The notes under the pieces: generated by a model
Database searches by the model: none
What the model saw: only the letters and a program-made list of their open reading frames with translations
What the model was told of the DNA's origin: nothing
NCBI GenBank assembly: GCA_947627735.1
Contig: CANQXG010000004.1
Span: 30,881 to 94,880 of the forward strand
Source of the DNA: an uncultured Oscillospiraceae bacterium
Lineage (GTDB): Bacteria > Bacillota > Clostridia > Oscillospirales > Oscillospiraceae
Length of the DNA: 64,000 nucleotides
Direction of reading: 5' to 3'
Part shown: piece by piece, positions 46,445 through 56,632 of the stretch
Layout: the number at the start of each line of letters is the position of its first letter
Position numbering within the stretch: position 1 is the first letter of the stretch
Made by a program: the position numbers and the translations under genes

Positions 46445-46993
46445 TCATCCTTCCTTTTTCCCGCCGGCTCTCCGCCGGCGTCTGTACCGGAAGTATTGAC
46501 GCAAACAGTCCGTTCCAAACGCCGCTCCCGCCTCCAGCAGATTTCCCATCCGCACGGCGGCGCAGCCCTCCCAGGCAAGCTCCCCCGGTCCGCCGGTCAG
46601 GTCCGCCCGCACCCGCAGGTCCGCCCCGGGCACATGGGCGGCGATGGCCTCCATGGCCGCCCCCGCCCGGCCATATGCCATGGCGGCGGCATAGGGGTCT
46701 GGTCCCCCGGCGGTATAGTGGATGCGCAGGTCCCGGACAGACACGTACCGGGCCATGCCCTTTACAGCCCGCAAGGCGCTGCCCAGGAGCGCGAAACGCA
46801 CCTCTTTTGACCCTCTGCGTGCCTTCTTTTGCACTCTTTTGCCCCGTCTGTGAACGGGCAATTCCCGCCGGAAAGGCCCTATTTCCAGGGCAAGACACAG
46901 CTTTCCTGCCTCGTACCGGCCCCTCAGCCGCACCGGCAGGAACATAATGGCGATCACCGCCGCCGCGGCCCACGCCGCGCTCTGAGCTGTCAC
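46445..46993 (-). CDS. DUF2953 domain-containing protein
   Basis: Position and composition as in ytfI/ytfJ loci. Confidence 0.75.
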   Translation of the reverse strand: MTAQSAAWAAAAVIAIMFLPVRLRGRYEAGKLCLALEIGPFRRELPVHRRGKRVQKKARRGSKEVRFALLGSALRAVKGMARYVSVRDLRIHYTAGGPDPYAAAMAYGRAGAAMEAIAAHVPGADLRVRADLTGGPGELAWEGCAAVRMGNLLEAGAAFGTDCLRQYFRYRRRRRAGGKKEG

Positions 46994-46999
46994 AGCGCT

Positions 47000-47605
47000 T
47001 TAAGCGCCCTCCTTTTCCTCCGCCGCGGCGGCCTGTTCCGCCTGCCGCAGGGCCTCCACCTTCTGCTGCAGCTCAACGGCCGCGTCGCTGCCCGCCAGCT
47101 CCGGCAGGGGCGGCAGGTCCTCCAGAGTGGACGCCCCCACCGAGCGCAGAAACAGGTCGGTGGTCCTGTACAGGGTGGGCCGGCCCACGGTCTCCAGGTG
47201 GCCGCATGGCTCGATCATGCCCCGCTCGGTGAGCACGCCCACCGTATAGGAGCTGTCCAGGCCCCGCATCTGCTCGATGTAGGCCCTCGTCACCGGCTGG
47301 AAGTAGGCCACGATGGCCAGCACCTCCAGCGACGCCTGGCTGAGCCGGGGCGCCCGGCGCTGCTCCAAAGCCCGGGTGATGGCCCCGGCGAACTCCGGGG
47401 CGCTGTGCATCTGCAGATCGTCGTTCAGCCGCACCAGCCGGATGCCCCGGCCCCCGGCGCGGTACTCCTCCTCCAGCGCCGACGCCGCGTCCAGGATATC
47501 CTCCCGGTCCGCGTCCAGCACCAGGGCCAGCCGCTCCGCGCTCACCGGCTCCCCGGAGGCGAACAGTATGGCCTCCACGGCGTTTCTCAGTTCTATCTTA
47601 TCCAT
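47000..47605 (-). CDS. scpB: SMC-Scp complex subunit ScpB
   Basis: EAILFASGEPVSAERLA...SLEVLAIVAYFQPVTRAYIEQMRG. Confidence 0.95.
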   Translation of the reverse strand: MDKIELRNAVEAILFASGEPVSAERLALVLDADREDILDAASALEEEYRAGGRGIRLVRLNDDLQMHSAPEFAGAITRALEQRRAPRLSQASLEVLAIVAYFQPVTRAYIEQMRGLDSSYTVGVLTERGMIEPCGHLETVGRPTLYRTTDLFLRSVGASTLEDLPPLPELAGSDAAVELQQKVEALRQAEQAAAAEEKEGA

Positions 47606-48377
47606 AATCCATGTTCTCCAAAATGGCCTCGGTGTCGCCGCCGGTAAATTCCACGGCGTAGTCCTCCCCCTCCCGCCGGATGGTCACGCTGCCCATGGAG
47701 CACATGGTCAGCAGCGACAGAAAGGTGGCCACCACCTCCGAGCGGCTGGAGGCCATGGCGTACAGCTGGTGCAGGGTATAGCGCCGGCCCCGCAGCAGGC
47801 CGATGAGCTGGCGGCTCTTGTCCTGCACGGAGTAGACGATGGGCCGGGGGATGGGCACGCTGGTCTCCTCCTCCCGCTGGGGCACGCCCTTTTGCAGCAT
47901 CCCCGCCAGGGCGGCCAGCAGCTCCCAGCTCTCGTGCCGGTAGTCATAGGGGCCGTACTTGGCCATAGGCTCAGCCGGGGTGGAGAACAGCAGCGCCCCC
48001 TCCTCCAGCCGGCGGGCCAGCTCCGGCAGATTCTGCTTCACCGCCGCGAAGGCGTCCCGGCTCTTCAGCTGCTCCAGGCTGGCCATCAGCAGCTCCAGCT
48101 CGCCGGTCTCCTCCGTGCCCGCCAGGAGGGTCTTCGTCTTTATGTAGACAAGGTGGGAGGCCATCTGCACGAACTCGCTGGCCACCTCCAGGTCCATCCG
48201 CTGCATCCGGGCCATCCAGTCCATGTACTGGTCCAGGATGTCGGCGATGCGTATGTCCCGTATCTCTATTTTGTTTTTGGCCAGGAGCATCAGGATGAGG
48301 GTCAGAGGCCCCTCAAAGTCCTGCATCTCCTCCCGGGAGCGTATGACGCCCTCCAGGTGGAAGGTGGGATTTTCCAT
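47598..48377 (-). CDS. scpA: segregation/condensation protein ScpA
   Basis: FEGPLTLILMLLAKNKIEIRDIRIADILDQYM. Confidence 0.95.
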   Translation of the reverse strand: MENPTFHLEGVIRSREEMQDFEGPLTLILMLLAKNKIEIRDIRIADILDQYMDWMARMQRMDLEVASEFVQMASHLVYIKTKTLLAGTEETGELELLMASLEQLKSRDAFAAVKQNLPELARRLEEGALLFSTPAEPMAKYGPYDYRHESWELLAALAGMLQKGVPQREEETSVPIPRPIVYSVQDKSRQLIGLLRGRRYTLHQLYAMASSRSEVVATFLSLLTMCSMGSVTIRREGEDYAVEFTGGDTEAILENMDYG

Positions 48378-48380
48378 CAG

Positions 48381-49061
48381 TCAGTTTACCAGCTCAAAGG
48401 CAAATTCCGCGATAAAAAACAGCTTGTCGTATATCCAGGCGGTGACGGTGGACAGGTACCCGGACAGGCCCCCGGAGATCACCAGCACCATGACGATGAG
48501 CATGCCATAGCGCTCATAGCGCATCAGCTTTTCATAGGCGCTGTCGCTGAGAAAGGCGAACAGCACCTTCGACCCGTCCAGGGGCGAGATGGGCAGCAGG
48601 TTGAACACCGCCAGCGACAGGGACATGAAGGCCGTGTTCATCACCATCTGCAGCACGTTATAGGAAAACGCCGTCCCCCGCAGGTACAGCGGCCCGTATA
48701 AAAGCCCATACAGAAACAGGCACACCGCCCCTATCAGAAGGTTGCTCACCGGTCCGGCCAGGGCCGTGATGGCCATGCCCTGGCGGGGCTTGTCGAAGTG
48801 GCGCATGTCCACCGGCACGGGCTTTGCCCAGCCGAAGCGGAACAGCACCATCATCACCAGTCCCCAGGGGTCAATGTGCTTCAGGGGATTGAGGGTGAGC
48901 CGGCCCGCCATCCTGGCGGTGTTGTCCCCCAGCTTATAGGCCGTGTAGCCGTGGGCCAGCTCATGGAGGGTGATGCATATCAGCGCCGGCAACACCCGCA
49001 GCGCCGTGTCTGTCAGCACGGACCAGTCCAGATTCCGAAATACGTTTGCAAATCCTTCCAT
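48381..49061 (-). CDS. site-2 protease family (M50) membrane protein
   Basis: ITLHELAHGYTAYKLGD (HExxH-like); NLLPISPLDGSKV. Confidence 0.93.
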   Translation of the reverse strand: MEGFANVFRNLDWSVLTDTALRVLPALICITLHELAHGYTAYKLGDNTARMAGRLTLNPLKHIDPWGLVMMVLFRFGWAKPVPVDMRHFDKPRQGMAITALAGPVSNLLIGAVCLFLYGLLYGPLYLRGTAFSYNVLQMVMNTAFMSLSLAVFNLLPISPLDGSKVLFAFLSDSAYEKLMRYERYGMLIVMVLVISGGLSGYLSTVTAWIYDKLFFIAEFAFELVN

Positions 49062-49062
49062 A

Positions 49063-49647
49063 TCACACCCGGGCGGAGATCACCCGCAACAGCTCCTCCC
49101 TGCCCGTGCCCTTCTCAGCGGAAAAGGGCACCAGGGGCACATCGTCGGCCAGGGAGAGGGTCTGCCGGATCAGGGCCAGGTTCGGCTCCATCTCCGACTT
49201 TTTCAGCTTGTCCCACTTGTTGGCCACCGCCGCGATGGGGCAGCCGCATCCGGCGAACAGCCCCGCCATCATCACGTCCAGCTCCGTGGGCTTGTGTCTG
49301 CCGTCCAGGATCTGCACTCCCAGGGCGAAGCGCTCGCCCTCGGCGAAGAAGTCCTCCATCAGCCGTCCCCAGCGCTCGATCTCCGCCTGGGGCCGGCGGG
49401 CATAGCCGTAGCCGGGAAGGTCTGCGAACCAGACCTTCCCGCCCACGAGAAAGTAGTTGATATTCGTGGTCTTGCCGGGGCTGGCCCCCACCCGGGCCAG
49501 GTTCTTCCGGCCCAGCAGGCAGTTGATGACGGAGCTTTTGCCCACGTTGGACTTGCCCGCGAACACCACCAGCGGCCTGTCGTCCCACAGAAAGTCCGCC
49601 TTCTTCCCGGCGGACCGGACGAACACCGCCGGGTCAGTTTTCAGCAT
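49063..49647 (-). CDS. engB: ribosome biogenesis GTPase EngB/YsxC
   Basis: FAGKSNVGKSSVINCLLGRKNLARVGASPGKTTNINYF. Confidence 0.96.
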   Translation of the reverse strand: MLKTDPAVFVRSAGKKADFLWDDRPLVVFAGKSNVGKSSVINCLLGRKNLARVGASPGKTTNINYFLVGGKVWFADLPGYGYARRPQAEIERWGRLMEDFFAEGERFALGVQILDGRHKPTELDVMMAGLFAGCGCPIAAVANKWDKLKKSEMEPNLALIRQTLSLADDVPLVPFSAEKGTGREELLRVISARV

Positions 49648-51997
49648 GACTGTCCTCCCGGCACAGCGCGGTGTCCAGCACCGTTTCCACCCGGCTGGCG
49701 GTGACGAAGTTCAGCGCCGAGCGGACGGCGGGGTCGATGTCCGCCAGATCAGGCTCGTTCTCTGCGGGGATGAGTACCGTGTGGATGCCGGAGCGCAGGG
49801 CGGCCATGGTCTTTTCCCTCAGCCCGCCGATGGGCAGCACCCGGCCCCGGAGGGTGATCTCCCCGGTCATGGCCACGTCCTGTCGCACGGGCACGCCGGT
49901 CAGGGCCGACACCAGGCCCGTGCATATGGTCACGCCGGCGGAGGGTCCGTCCTTGGGCACGGCCCCCTCCGGGAAGTGGATGTGGATGTCCTTTTTCTTG
50001 TAAAACTCCGGCTCCACCCCCAGCTCCGCGGCGTGGGCGCGGATATAGGACATGGCGGCGTGGGCGGACTCCTTCATCACGTCCCCCAGGTTGCCGGTCA
50101 GCTCCAGCTTGCCGGAGCCGTCCATGACGCCCACCTCGGCGTCCAGCATCTCGCCGCCCACCCGGGTCCAGGCCAGGCCGTGGACAAGGCCCACCTCCGC
50201 CTGACCGCCGGTGCGCTGGTCCCGGTACTTGGCCGGGCCTAAGAACTCCTCCAGGCTCCCGGCGCGCAGATACTTGCTCTTGAAATCCCCCGCCACGATG
50301 CCCGCGGCGGTCTTGCGGCAGATGGCGGCCAGCTGCTGTTCCAGCCGGCGCACGCCGCTCTCCCGGGTGTACCGCGCGATGATCTCCCGCATGGCCCCGT
50401 CGTTGATGCGCAGCTGATTGCCGTTGAGGCCGTGCTTTTTCCGCTGCTTGGGCAGCAGGTGGTCCCGGGCGATGGCCAGCTTCTCCTCGTCGGTATAGCC
50501 GGGGAACTCCACCACCTCCATCCGGTCTAGCAGCGCCGGCGGGATGGTGTCGGCGGAGTTGGCGGTGGTGATGAAGAACACCTCGCTCAGATCGAAGGGC
50601 AGCTCCAGGAAGTGGTCCCTAAACTGGCTGTTCTGCTCCGGGTCCAGGGCCTCCAGCAGCGCCGCGGAGGGGTCGCCCCGGTAGTCGGAACCCAGCTTGT
50701 CGATCTCGTCCAGGACCATCACCGGGTTGCGGCTGCCCGCCTGCTGGATGCCCGCCATGATCCGGCCCGGCATGGCCCCCACATAGGTCTTGCGGTGGCC
50801 GCGGATCTCCGCCTCGTCATGGATGCCGCCCAGGGAGATGCGGCACATCTTCCGGCCCATGGCCCGGGCGATGGACAGGGCGATACTCGTCTTGCCGGTG
50901 CCCGGAGGACCCAGCAGGCACAGGATGGAACCCTTCTGGTCCGGCGCCAGGCGCCGCACCGCCAGGTACTCGATCACACGCTGTTTGATCTTCTCTAATC
51001 CGAAGTGGTCCGCGTCCAGGGCCTTGCGCACCGCCTCGGTGTCCAAATTGTCCTCGGTGGCCCGCTCCCAGGGGATCTCCAGGCAGATGTCCAGATAGGT
51101 CCTTATGACGGCTGCCTCGGCGCTGCCGAAGGGCTGCTTGGCCAGCCGGCCTATCTCCTTATACAGCTTGGCGGAGACCTCCTTGGGCAGCTTGGCCCTG
51201 GCCACGGCAGCGCGGTACTCCTCCGTGTCGTCGGTATAGCCCTCGTCCTCCCCCAGCTCCGCCTGGATGGTGCGCAGCTGCTCCCGCAGGAACATCTCCC
51301 GCTGGGCGCGCTTCATCCGCTTGGCGGCCTCCTCGTGGATGGAGTGCTCCATGTCCAGGATATCCAGCTCCCAGCGCAGCAGGCGGTTGACCAGCGCCAG
51401 CCGCCGCAGGGGCCGCAGCTCCTCCAGCACCATCTGCTTCTGGTCGTAGCGCATATAGATGCTCTGGGTCACATAGTCCGCCACATAGCCGGCGTCGGTG
51501 CTGCCCAGGATGTCCCGCAGCACCTCGTCCATCTCCAGGCCGGAGGCCTGGGCATATTTCTCCAGCAGGCCGTAGCACTGGCGGATCAGGGCCTCCGTCT
51601 TTACGGCGCCCCGGGGGCTTGGCTCGCTGTAGAGCACCTCCACCTGGGCGGTGGGATAGGGCTTCATGCCGGTAAGCCGGGACAGATATCCCCGGTCCAC
51701 GCCCTCCACCATCACCTTGGCGCTCTCCTCGCCGGGCACCCGCAGCACCTGGTGGATGCGGCAGACCGTACCGATGTTATAAAGGCCGTCAGCACTGGTG
51801 ACGCCCTCCTGAGCCGGGTCGCGCTGGGCCAGCAGGAACAGGTTCTGCTCCCCCTCTATGGCCGCGTTCAGGGCCGCCTGGGCCTCGGCGCGCTCCACGT
51901 CGAAGATCAGCCGCATCCCCGGGAACACGCTGATGCCCCGCAGGAAGATGGCGGGCAGCACCTGGTAACGGGTGACGGTCGTAGTTTCTGTATCCAT
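49634..51997 (-). CDS. lon: endopeptidase La
   Basis: [25 protein letters not shown] Ser/Lys dyad region. Confidence 0.97.
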   Translation of the reverse strand: MDTETTTVTRYQVLPAIFLRGISVFPGMRLIFDVERAEAQAALNAAIEGEQNLFLLAQRDPAQEGVTSADGLYNIGTVCRIHQVLRVPGEESAKVMVEGVDRGYLSRLTGMKPYPTAQVEVLYSEPSPRGAVKTEALIRQCYGLLEKYAQASGLEMDEVLRDILGSTDAGYVADYVTQSIYMRYDQKQMVLEELRPLRRLALVNRLLRWELDILDMEHSIHEEAAKRMKRAQREMFLREQLRTIQAELGEDEGYTDDTEEYRAAVARAKLPKEVSAKLYKEIGRLAKQPFGSAEAAVIRTYLDICLEIPWERATEDNLDTEAVRKALDADHFGLEKIKQRVIEYLAVRRLAPDQKGSILCLLGPPGTGKTSIALSIARAMGRKMCRISLGGIHDEAEIRGHRKTYVGAMPGRIMAGIQQAGSRNPVMVLDEIDKLGSDYRGDPSAALLEALDPEQNSQFRDHFLELPFDLSEVFFITTANSADTIPPALLDRMEVVEFPGYTDEEKLAIARDHLLPKQRKKHGLNGNQLRINDGAMREIIARYTRESGVRRLEQQLAAICRKTAAGIVAGDFKSKYLRAGSLEEFLGPAKYRDQRTGGQAEVGLVHGLAWTRVGGEMLDAEVGVMDGSGKLELTGNLGDVMKESAHAAMSYIRAHAAELGVEPEFYKKKDIHIHFPEGAVPKDGPSAGVTICTGLVSALTGVPVRQDVAMTGEITLRGRVLPIGGLREKTMAALRSGIHTVLIPAENEPDLADIDPAVRSALNFVTASRVETVLDTALCREDSHAEN

Positions 51998-52048
51998 GAA
52001 AATCACCTCTCATTCGCAAAAGGCCGCACATCCGTGCGGCCCTTTGTG

Positions 52049-53335
52049 TCAGGAAGCGTCAAGATCCAGCCGCCGCTTCCGGTATATCACCGGACGGGAG
52101 CCGTTTATGACGCTGTCGGCTGTGATGATCACCTTGTCTATGGTGTCGTCGGAGGGCGCCTCGAACATGATGGAGGTCATCAGCTTCTCCATGATGCTCC
52201 GCAGCCCCCGGGCGCCGATGTCCATGTCGATGGCCTTGTCCGCCACCGCCTCCAGGGCCTTAGGGTCGAACTCCAGCTGCACGTCGTCATAGGAGAGCAT
52301 GGCCTGGTACTGCTTCACCAGGGCGTTTTTCGGCTCCGTCAGGATGCGGATCAAATCCTCCCTGGTCAGGCTGTCCAAGGTGGTGACCACCGGAAGCCGG
52401 CCGATGAGTTCGGGGATGATGCCGAATTTCAGCAGGTCGTGGCTCTGCACGTGGCTGAGCACCTCGCCCACGTCCTTCTCCTTGCGGCTGGACACCTCGG
52501 CGCCGAAGCCCATGCTCTTCCGGTCCAGGCGGTTTTCGATGATCTTCTCCAGACCGTCGAAGGCGCCGCCGCAGATGAACAGGATGCTGCTGGTGTCGAT
52601 GTGGATGAACTCCTGGTGGGGGTGCTTGCGCCCGCCCTGGGGCGGCACGGCGGCCACGGTGCCCTCCAGGATCTTCAGCAGGGCCTGCTGCACCCCCTCG
52701 CCGGACACGTCCCGGGTGATGGAGGTGTTCTCGCTCTTGCGGGAGATCTTGTCGATCTCGTCGATGTAGATGATGCCCTGCTGGGCACGCTCCACATCGA
52801 AATCCGCCGCCTGCAGCAGCCGCAGCAGGATGTTCTCCACGTCCTCGCCCACATAGCCCGCCTCTGTGAGGGTGGTGGCGTCGGCAATGGCGAAGGGCAC
52901 GTTCAGCATCCGGGCCAGGGTCTGGGCGAACAGGGTCTTGCCGGAGCCGGTAGGTCCCACAAGAAGGATGTTGGACTTTTGCAGGTCCACGTCGCCCTGC
53001 TGGCCGTGGACGATGCGCTTATAGTGGTTGTACACCGCCACGGACAGGGCGATCTTGGCCCGGTCCTGGCCGATGATGTACTCGTCCAGGGCTTTTTTGA
53101 TCTGCCTGGGGGTGGGCACGTCCTTCAGCTCCACCGCCGGGGCGCGGCCCGGCTGCTCATCCAGGGTAAACTCGGGGTAATCCTCCTCCAGCTCCTCCCC
53201 CAGGATGTTCAGGCACAGCCGCACGCACTCGTCGCATATATACGCGTCGTTGCCCGCGATGAGCCGCCGGACCTGGGACTGGGGCTTGCCGCAGAAGCTG
53301 CATCGGATGTTTTTTCTCTCGCCGTCTCTCGGCAT
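52049..53335 (-). CDS. clpX: ATP-dependent Clp protease ATP-binding subunit ClpX
   Basis: [17 protein letters not shown] zinc finger; [15 protein letters not shown]. Confidence 0.97.
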   Translation of the reverse strand: MPRDGERKNIRCSFCGKPQSQVRRLIAGNDAYICDECVRLCLNILGEELEEDYPEFTLDEQPGRAPAVELKDVPTPRQIKKALDEYIIGQDRAKIALSVAVYNHYKRIVHGQQGDVDLQKSNILLVGPTGSGKTLFAQTLARMLNVPFAIADATTLTEAGYVGEDVENILLRLLQAADFDVERAQQGIIYIDEIDKISRKSENTSITRDVSGEGVQQALLKILEGTVAAVPPQGGRKHPHQEFIHIDTSSILFICGGAFDGLEKIIENRLDRKSMGFGAEVSSRKEKDVGEVLSHVQSHDLLKFGIIPELIGRLPVVTTLDSLTREDLIRILTEPKNALVKQYQAMLSYDDVQLEFDPKALEAVADKAIDMDIGARGLRSIMEKLMTSIMFEAPSDDTIDKVIITADSVINGSRPVIYRKRRLDLDAS

Positions 53336-53348
53336 AGCGCTACCTCTT

Positions 53349-53930
53349 TTACCTCTTTGTGATGATCTTGTCGATCAGGCCGAAGGCCTGGGCCTCCTCG
53401 GCGGACATGAAGTTGTCCCGCTCGCAGGCGGCGGCCACTTCCTCATAGCTCTTGCCGGTGCGCTCGGACAGGATGTGGTTCAGCCGCTGCTTGACGGACT
53501 CAAAGTGCTTCAGGTGGATGGCCATATCGGTGACCTGGCCCTGGGTGCCGGCGGAGGGCTGATGGATCATGATCTCGGCGTTGGGCAGGGCGATGCGCTT
53601 GCCCTTGGCGCCGCTGGCCAGCAGGAACGCGCCCATGCTGGCGGCCATGCCCACACAGATGGTGGACACGTCGCACTTGATATACTGCATGGTGTCGTAA
53701 ATGGCCATGCCCGCGGTGACGCTGCCGCCGGGGGAGTTGATGTAGAACTGGATGTCCTTGTCCGGGTCCTGGCCCTCCAGATAGAGCATCTGGGCCACGA
53801 TCAGGGAGGCGGTGGTGTCGTTTACCTCCTCCGACAGCATGATGATCCGGTCGTTCAGCAGCCGGGAGAAGATGTCATAGCTGCGCTCTCCCCGGGAGGT
53901 CTGTTCCACTACATAAGGCACTAAACTCAT
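53349..53930 (-). CDS. clpP: Clp protease proteolytic subunit
   Basis: [14 protein letters not shown] and [12 protein letters not shown] catalytic motifs. Confidence 0.97.
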   Translation of the reverse strand: MSLVPYVVEQTSRGERSYDIFSRLLNDRIIMLSEEVNDTTASLIVAQMLYLEGQDPDKDIQFYINSPGGSVTAGMAIYDTMQYIKCDVSTICVGMAASMGAFLLASGAKGKRIALPNAEIMIHQPSAGTQGQVTDMAIHLKHFESVKQRLNHILSERTGKSYEEVAAACERDNFMSAEEAQAFGLIDKIITKR

Positions 53931-53978
53931 CTCAAACGCTCCTTTCAGCACTGGAAGCCTATCCAAAATCCCCGCCGC

Positions 53979-55466
53979 TTATTCCGCCTTGGTCTCCGCC
54001 TCGGCGCCGTCGGTCTCCTCGGTCTTTTTCTTCCGGGGGGCGCGCTTTTTGGGCGCGGGCTTGGTTTCCTCGGCGGCGGCTTCCTCCGCAGGCTCAGCCG
54101 CCTTCTCCTCGGCGGGAGCCTTCTTCTTGGACGCGCGCTTCTTGGGCGCGGGCTTGGCCTCCCCCGCGGGGGCCTCCTCCGCCACAGGCTCGGTGGGCAC
54201 GCCGGTGTCGAAGATGAGCTGGGCGGCCTTGCGGGTCTTCAGATCCTCCCCGATCACCTCGCGGGTCAGGGACTGCTTCACCTGCTCGGCGGTCATGTTG
54301 TACTGCTTGGCCAGGTTTTCATACTCCTGGTCGATCTCCTCGTCGGAGACAGTGATGTCCTCGGCCTTGACGATGGCGTCCAGCACCACGTCGGTCTTGG
54401 CCCGGCGCTGGGCGGTGGGACGCATGGAGTCCCGGAAGGCGGCCATGGTCTGGCCCAGATACTTCAGGTACAGCTCCAGATTCAGGCCGTTCATCTGCAG
54501 GTTGCGGTCGTACTCCCGGACCATGGAGTCCAGCTGCTCCTCCACCATGGCGTCGGGGATGTCGGCGGTCATGTTGTCGCCGGCCTTCTCGATGAGCACG
54601 GACTGGTAGGCGTTCTCCGCGTCGGCCTCGGCGGCCTTGGTCAGCCGCTCCCGGATGGAGTTTTTGTACTCGTCCAGAGTGTCGAACTCGCTGACGTCCT
54701 TGGCAAACTCGTCGTCCAGCTCGGGCAGCTCGGTCTGCTTGACCTCGTTGCACTTGACGTGGAACACGGCGGCCTTGCCGGCCAGGGAGGGCTCATGGTA
54801 CTGCTCGGGGAAGGTCACGTTCACGTCCTTCTCCTCCCCGGCGCTCATGCCCACCACCTGGTCCTCGAACCCGGGGATGAAGGCGCCGGAACCCAGGACC
54901 AGGTTGTGGCCCTCGGCCTTGCCGCCGTCGAAGGGCACGCCGTCCACGGTGCCCAGATAGTCGATGACCGCAGTGTCCTCCAGCTTGGCGGGGCGGTCCA
55001 CGGTGACGATGCGGCCGTTGCGCCGGCGGACCTTCTCCACTTCCTCGTCCACCTGGCTGTCGGCGATCTCCACCTTGGCCTTGGGGGCCTCCAGGCCCTT
55101 GTACTGGCCCAGGGTGACCTCGGGCCACACGGCGGTGAGGAAGGTGAGAGTCAGCTCTTTGTCGTCGGACACGTCCATGCCCTTCACGGCGGGGGTGCCC
55201 ACCACCCGCAGGCCGGACTGCTCCGCGCCGAAGGTGAAGGCGGCCGGGGCCAGATCGTCGGCGGCGTCCTCATAGAACACGTCCTTGCCGTACAGGCCCT
55301 CGATGATCATCCGGGGGGCCTTGCCCTTGCGGAAGCCCTGGACGAATATTTTGCTCTTGTTCTTCAGATAGGCGCCGTTGACCGCCTTCTCGAACTCGGC
55401 GGCGTCGCACAGCACCTCGAAGGTGACGGTGCTCTTTTCGTTTTTCTCTACGTTCTTTACGATCAT
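53979..55466 (-). CDS. tig: trigger factor with Lys/Ala/Glu-rich C-terminal tail
   Basis: FRKGKAPRMIIEGLYGKDVFYEDA; FKBP domain; low-complexity tail AEEAPAGEAKPAPKKRASKKK. Confidence 0.96.
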   Translation of the reverse strand: MIVKNVEKNEKSTVTFEVLCDAAEFEKAVNGAYLKNKSKIFVQGFRKGKAPRMIIEGLYGKDVFYEDAADDLAPAAFTFGAEQSGLRVVGTPAVKGMDVSDDKELTLTFLTAVWPEVTLGQYKGLEAPKAKVEIADSQVDEEVEKVRRRNGRIVTVDRPAKLEDTAVIDYLGTVDGVPFDGGKAEGHNLVLGSGAFIPGFEDQVVGMSAGEEKDVNVTFPEQYHEPSLAGKAAVFHVKCNEVKQTELPELDDEFAKDVSEFDTLDEYKNSIRERLTKAAEADAENAYQSVLIEKAGDNMTADIPDAMVEEQLDSMVREYDRNLQMNGLNLELYLKYLGQTMAAFRDSMRPTAQRRAKTDVVLDAIVKAEDITVSDEEIDQEYENLAKQYNMTAEQVKQSLTREVIGEDLKTRKAAQLIFDTGVPTEPVAEEAPAGEAKPAPKKRASKKKAPAEEKAAEPAEEAAAEETKPAPKKRAPRKKKTEETDGAEAETKAE

Positions 55467-55551
55467 GGGTCGGCTTCTCCTTCCTATATTACGCGGGGGG
55501 TATATTAAATAATTGATCGTCTGTTGACACAGTTTTTTATTTTACCAAAAA

Positions 55552-56241
55552 TTATAGGATTTTACAAGGTCTAAAGTTGATCCCGTCGGCGGAAACGCAA
55601 ATATGCCGGGTATTTTCATACCAGCCGTTGAACGCCAGGCGCAGACTTTCCGCGTGCAGATGGCCGGAGCAGCAGCATTTCACGTCATACTGCCGCAAAA
55701 GCGCCAGGATCTCCGGGCACACATACCCGCCGTACTTGGGCGGATAGTGGAGAAACACGTACTTCTCCCGCTCCCCCGCCGCCTTCAATGACGCCTCCAG
55801 CCGCAGGACCTCCCGGGCCATGAGCTTTTTGTCGTGGTCGGTGCTGCGGCTGTCGCCGTAAAACCAGCCCTTGGTGCCGCATATGGCGGCGGCCTCGCCG
55901 TAGGGATAGAAGTTGTTGTGCAGGATCGAGATGCTGTTCAGGCCGTTGTCCGTAAAGAAGGCGTTCATCTTCGCGGCGCTGGTCCACCAGAAGTCGTGGT
56001 TGCCCTTTAGGATGATCTTCCGGCCTGGCAGGGCGTTTATGAATCGGAAGTCCTCCAGCGCCCCCGGCAGGTCCAAGGCCCAGCTGCTGTCCCCGCACAG
56101 GACGGTCACGTCCTCCTGTCCCACGTCCTGAAAGCCCTCCCGGAGCTTGTCGACGTACCCGGCCCACCGGGGGCCGAACACGTCCATGGGCTTGTCCGCC
56201 GCCAGGGACAGGTGCAGGTCGCCTATGGCAAAAAGTGACAT
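55552..56241 (-). CDS. metallophosphoesterase
   Basis: MSLFAIGDLHLSL; CGDSSWALD; ILKGNHDFWW; CSGHLHA. Confidence 0.93.
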   Translation of the reverse strand: MSLFAIGDLHLSLAADKPMDVFGPRWAGYVDKLREGFQDVGQEDVTVLCGDSSWALDLPGALEDFRFINALPGRKIILKGNHDFWWTSAAKMNAFFTDNGLNSISILHNNFYPYGEAAAICGTKGWFYGDSRSTDHDKKLMAREVLRLEASLKAAGEREKYVFLHYPPKYGGYVCPEILALLRQYDVKCCCSGHLHAESLRLAFNGWYENTRHICVSADGINFRPCKIL

Positions 56242-56289
56242 GGCATAAGGGCCTTTCTTCGGGCAGATACTATCCCCGAGGTGATATGG

Positions 56290-56481
56290 ATGGACAAGAA
56301 AAATTGCGGCGGCCGGGAGTGCCTGAGCGGGGTGCACTGCTGTGTGGAGAACTGCGTTCATCACACCATGGGCAACGAGTGCACCGCCGAGCACATCAGC
56401 GTCAAGAGCGAGGATGCCTCCACCAAGGCGGAGACCTTCTGCGGCACCTTCGCGCCTGTGGACACCTGGCAGATCGTGTGA
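56290..56481 (+). CDS. DUF1540 domain-containing protein
   Basis: CGGRECLSGVHCCVENCVHHTMGNECTAEHISV Cys-rich motif. Confidence 0.85.
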   Translation: MDKKNCGGRECLSGVHCCVENCVHHTMGNECTAEHISVKSEDASTKAETFCGTFAPVDTWQIV

Positions 56482-56521
56482 CCTCAGGGGGGCGGCGCTA
56501 TGCCGCCCTCTACATAGCGTC

Positions 56522-56584
56522 GAAATGTTCCTGAAGACTTCGGGGCCTTGCTGGCAAGTCCCCTCTGTCGGTCAGGGACATTTC
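56522..56584. repeat. 63-nt long-hairpin intergenic element in thrC 3' region
   Basis: GAAATGTTCCTGA ... TCAGGGACATTTC outer arms (12/13 pairing plus wobble), inner GGGG..CTTG/CAAG..CCCC stem. Confidence 0.55.
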
Positions 56585-56632
56585 TCCTTTTCCCCACGCG
56601 ATCCGCTTCGCTGGGTTCGCGTGGGGACCCCG

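Noticed and set aside
51005-53362. 785-aa plus-strand ORF
   Set aside because: Antisense to lon and clpX; shadow frame
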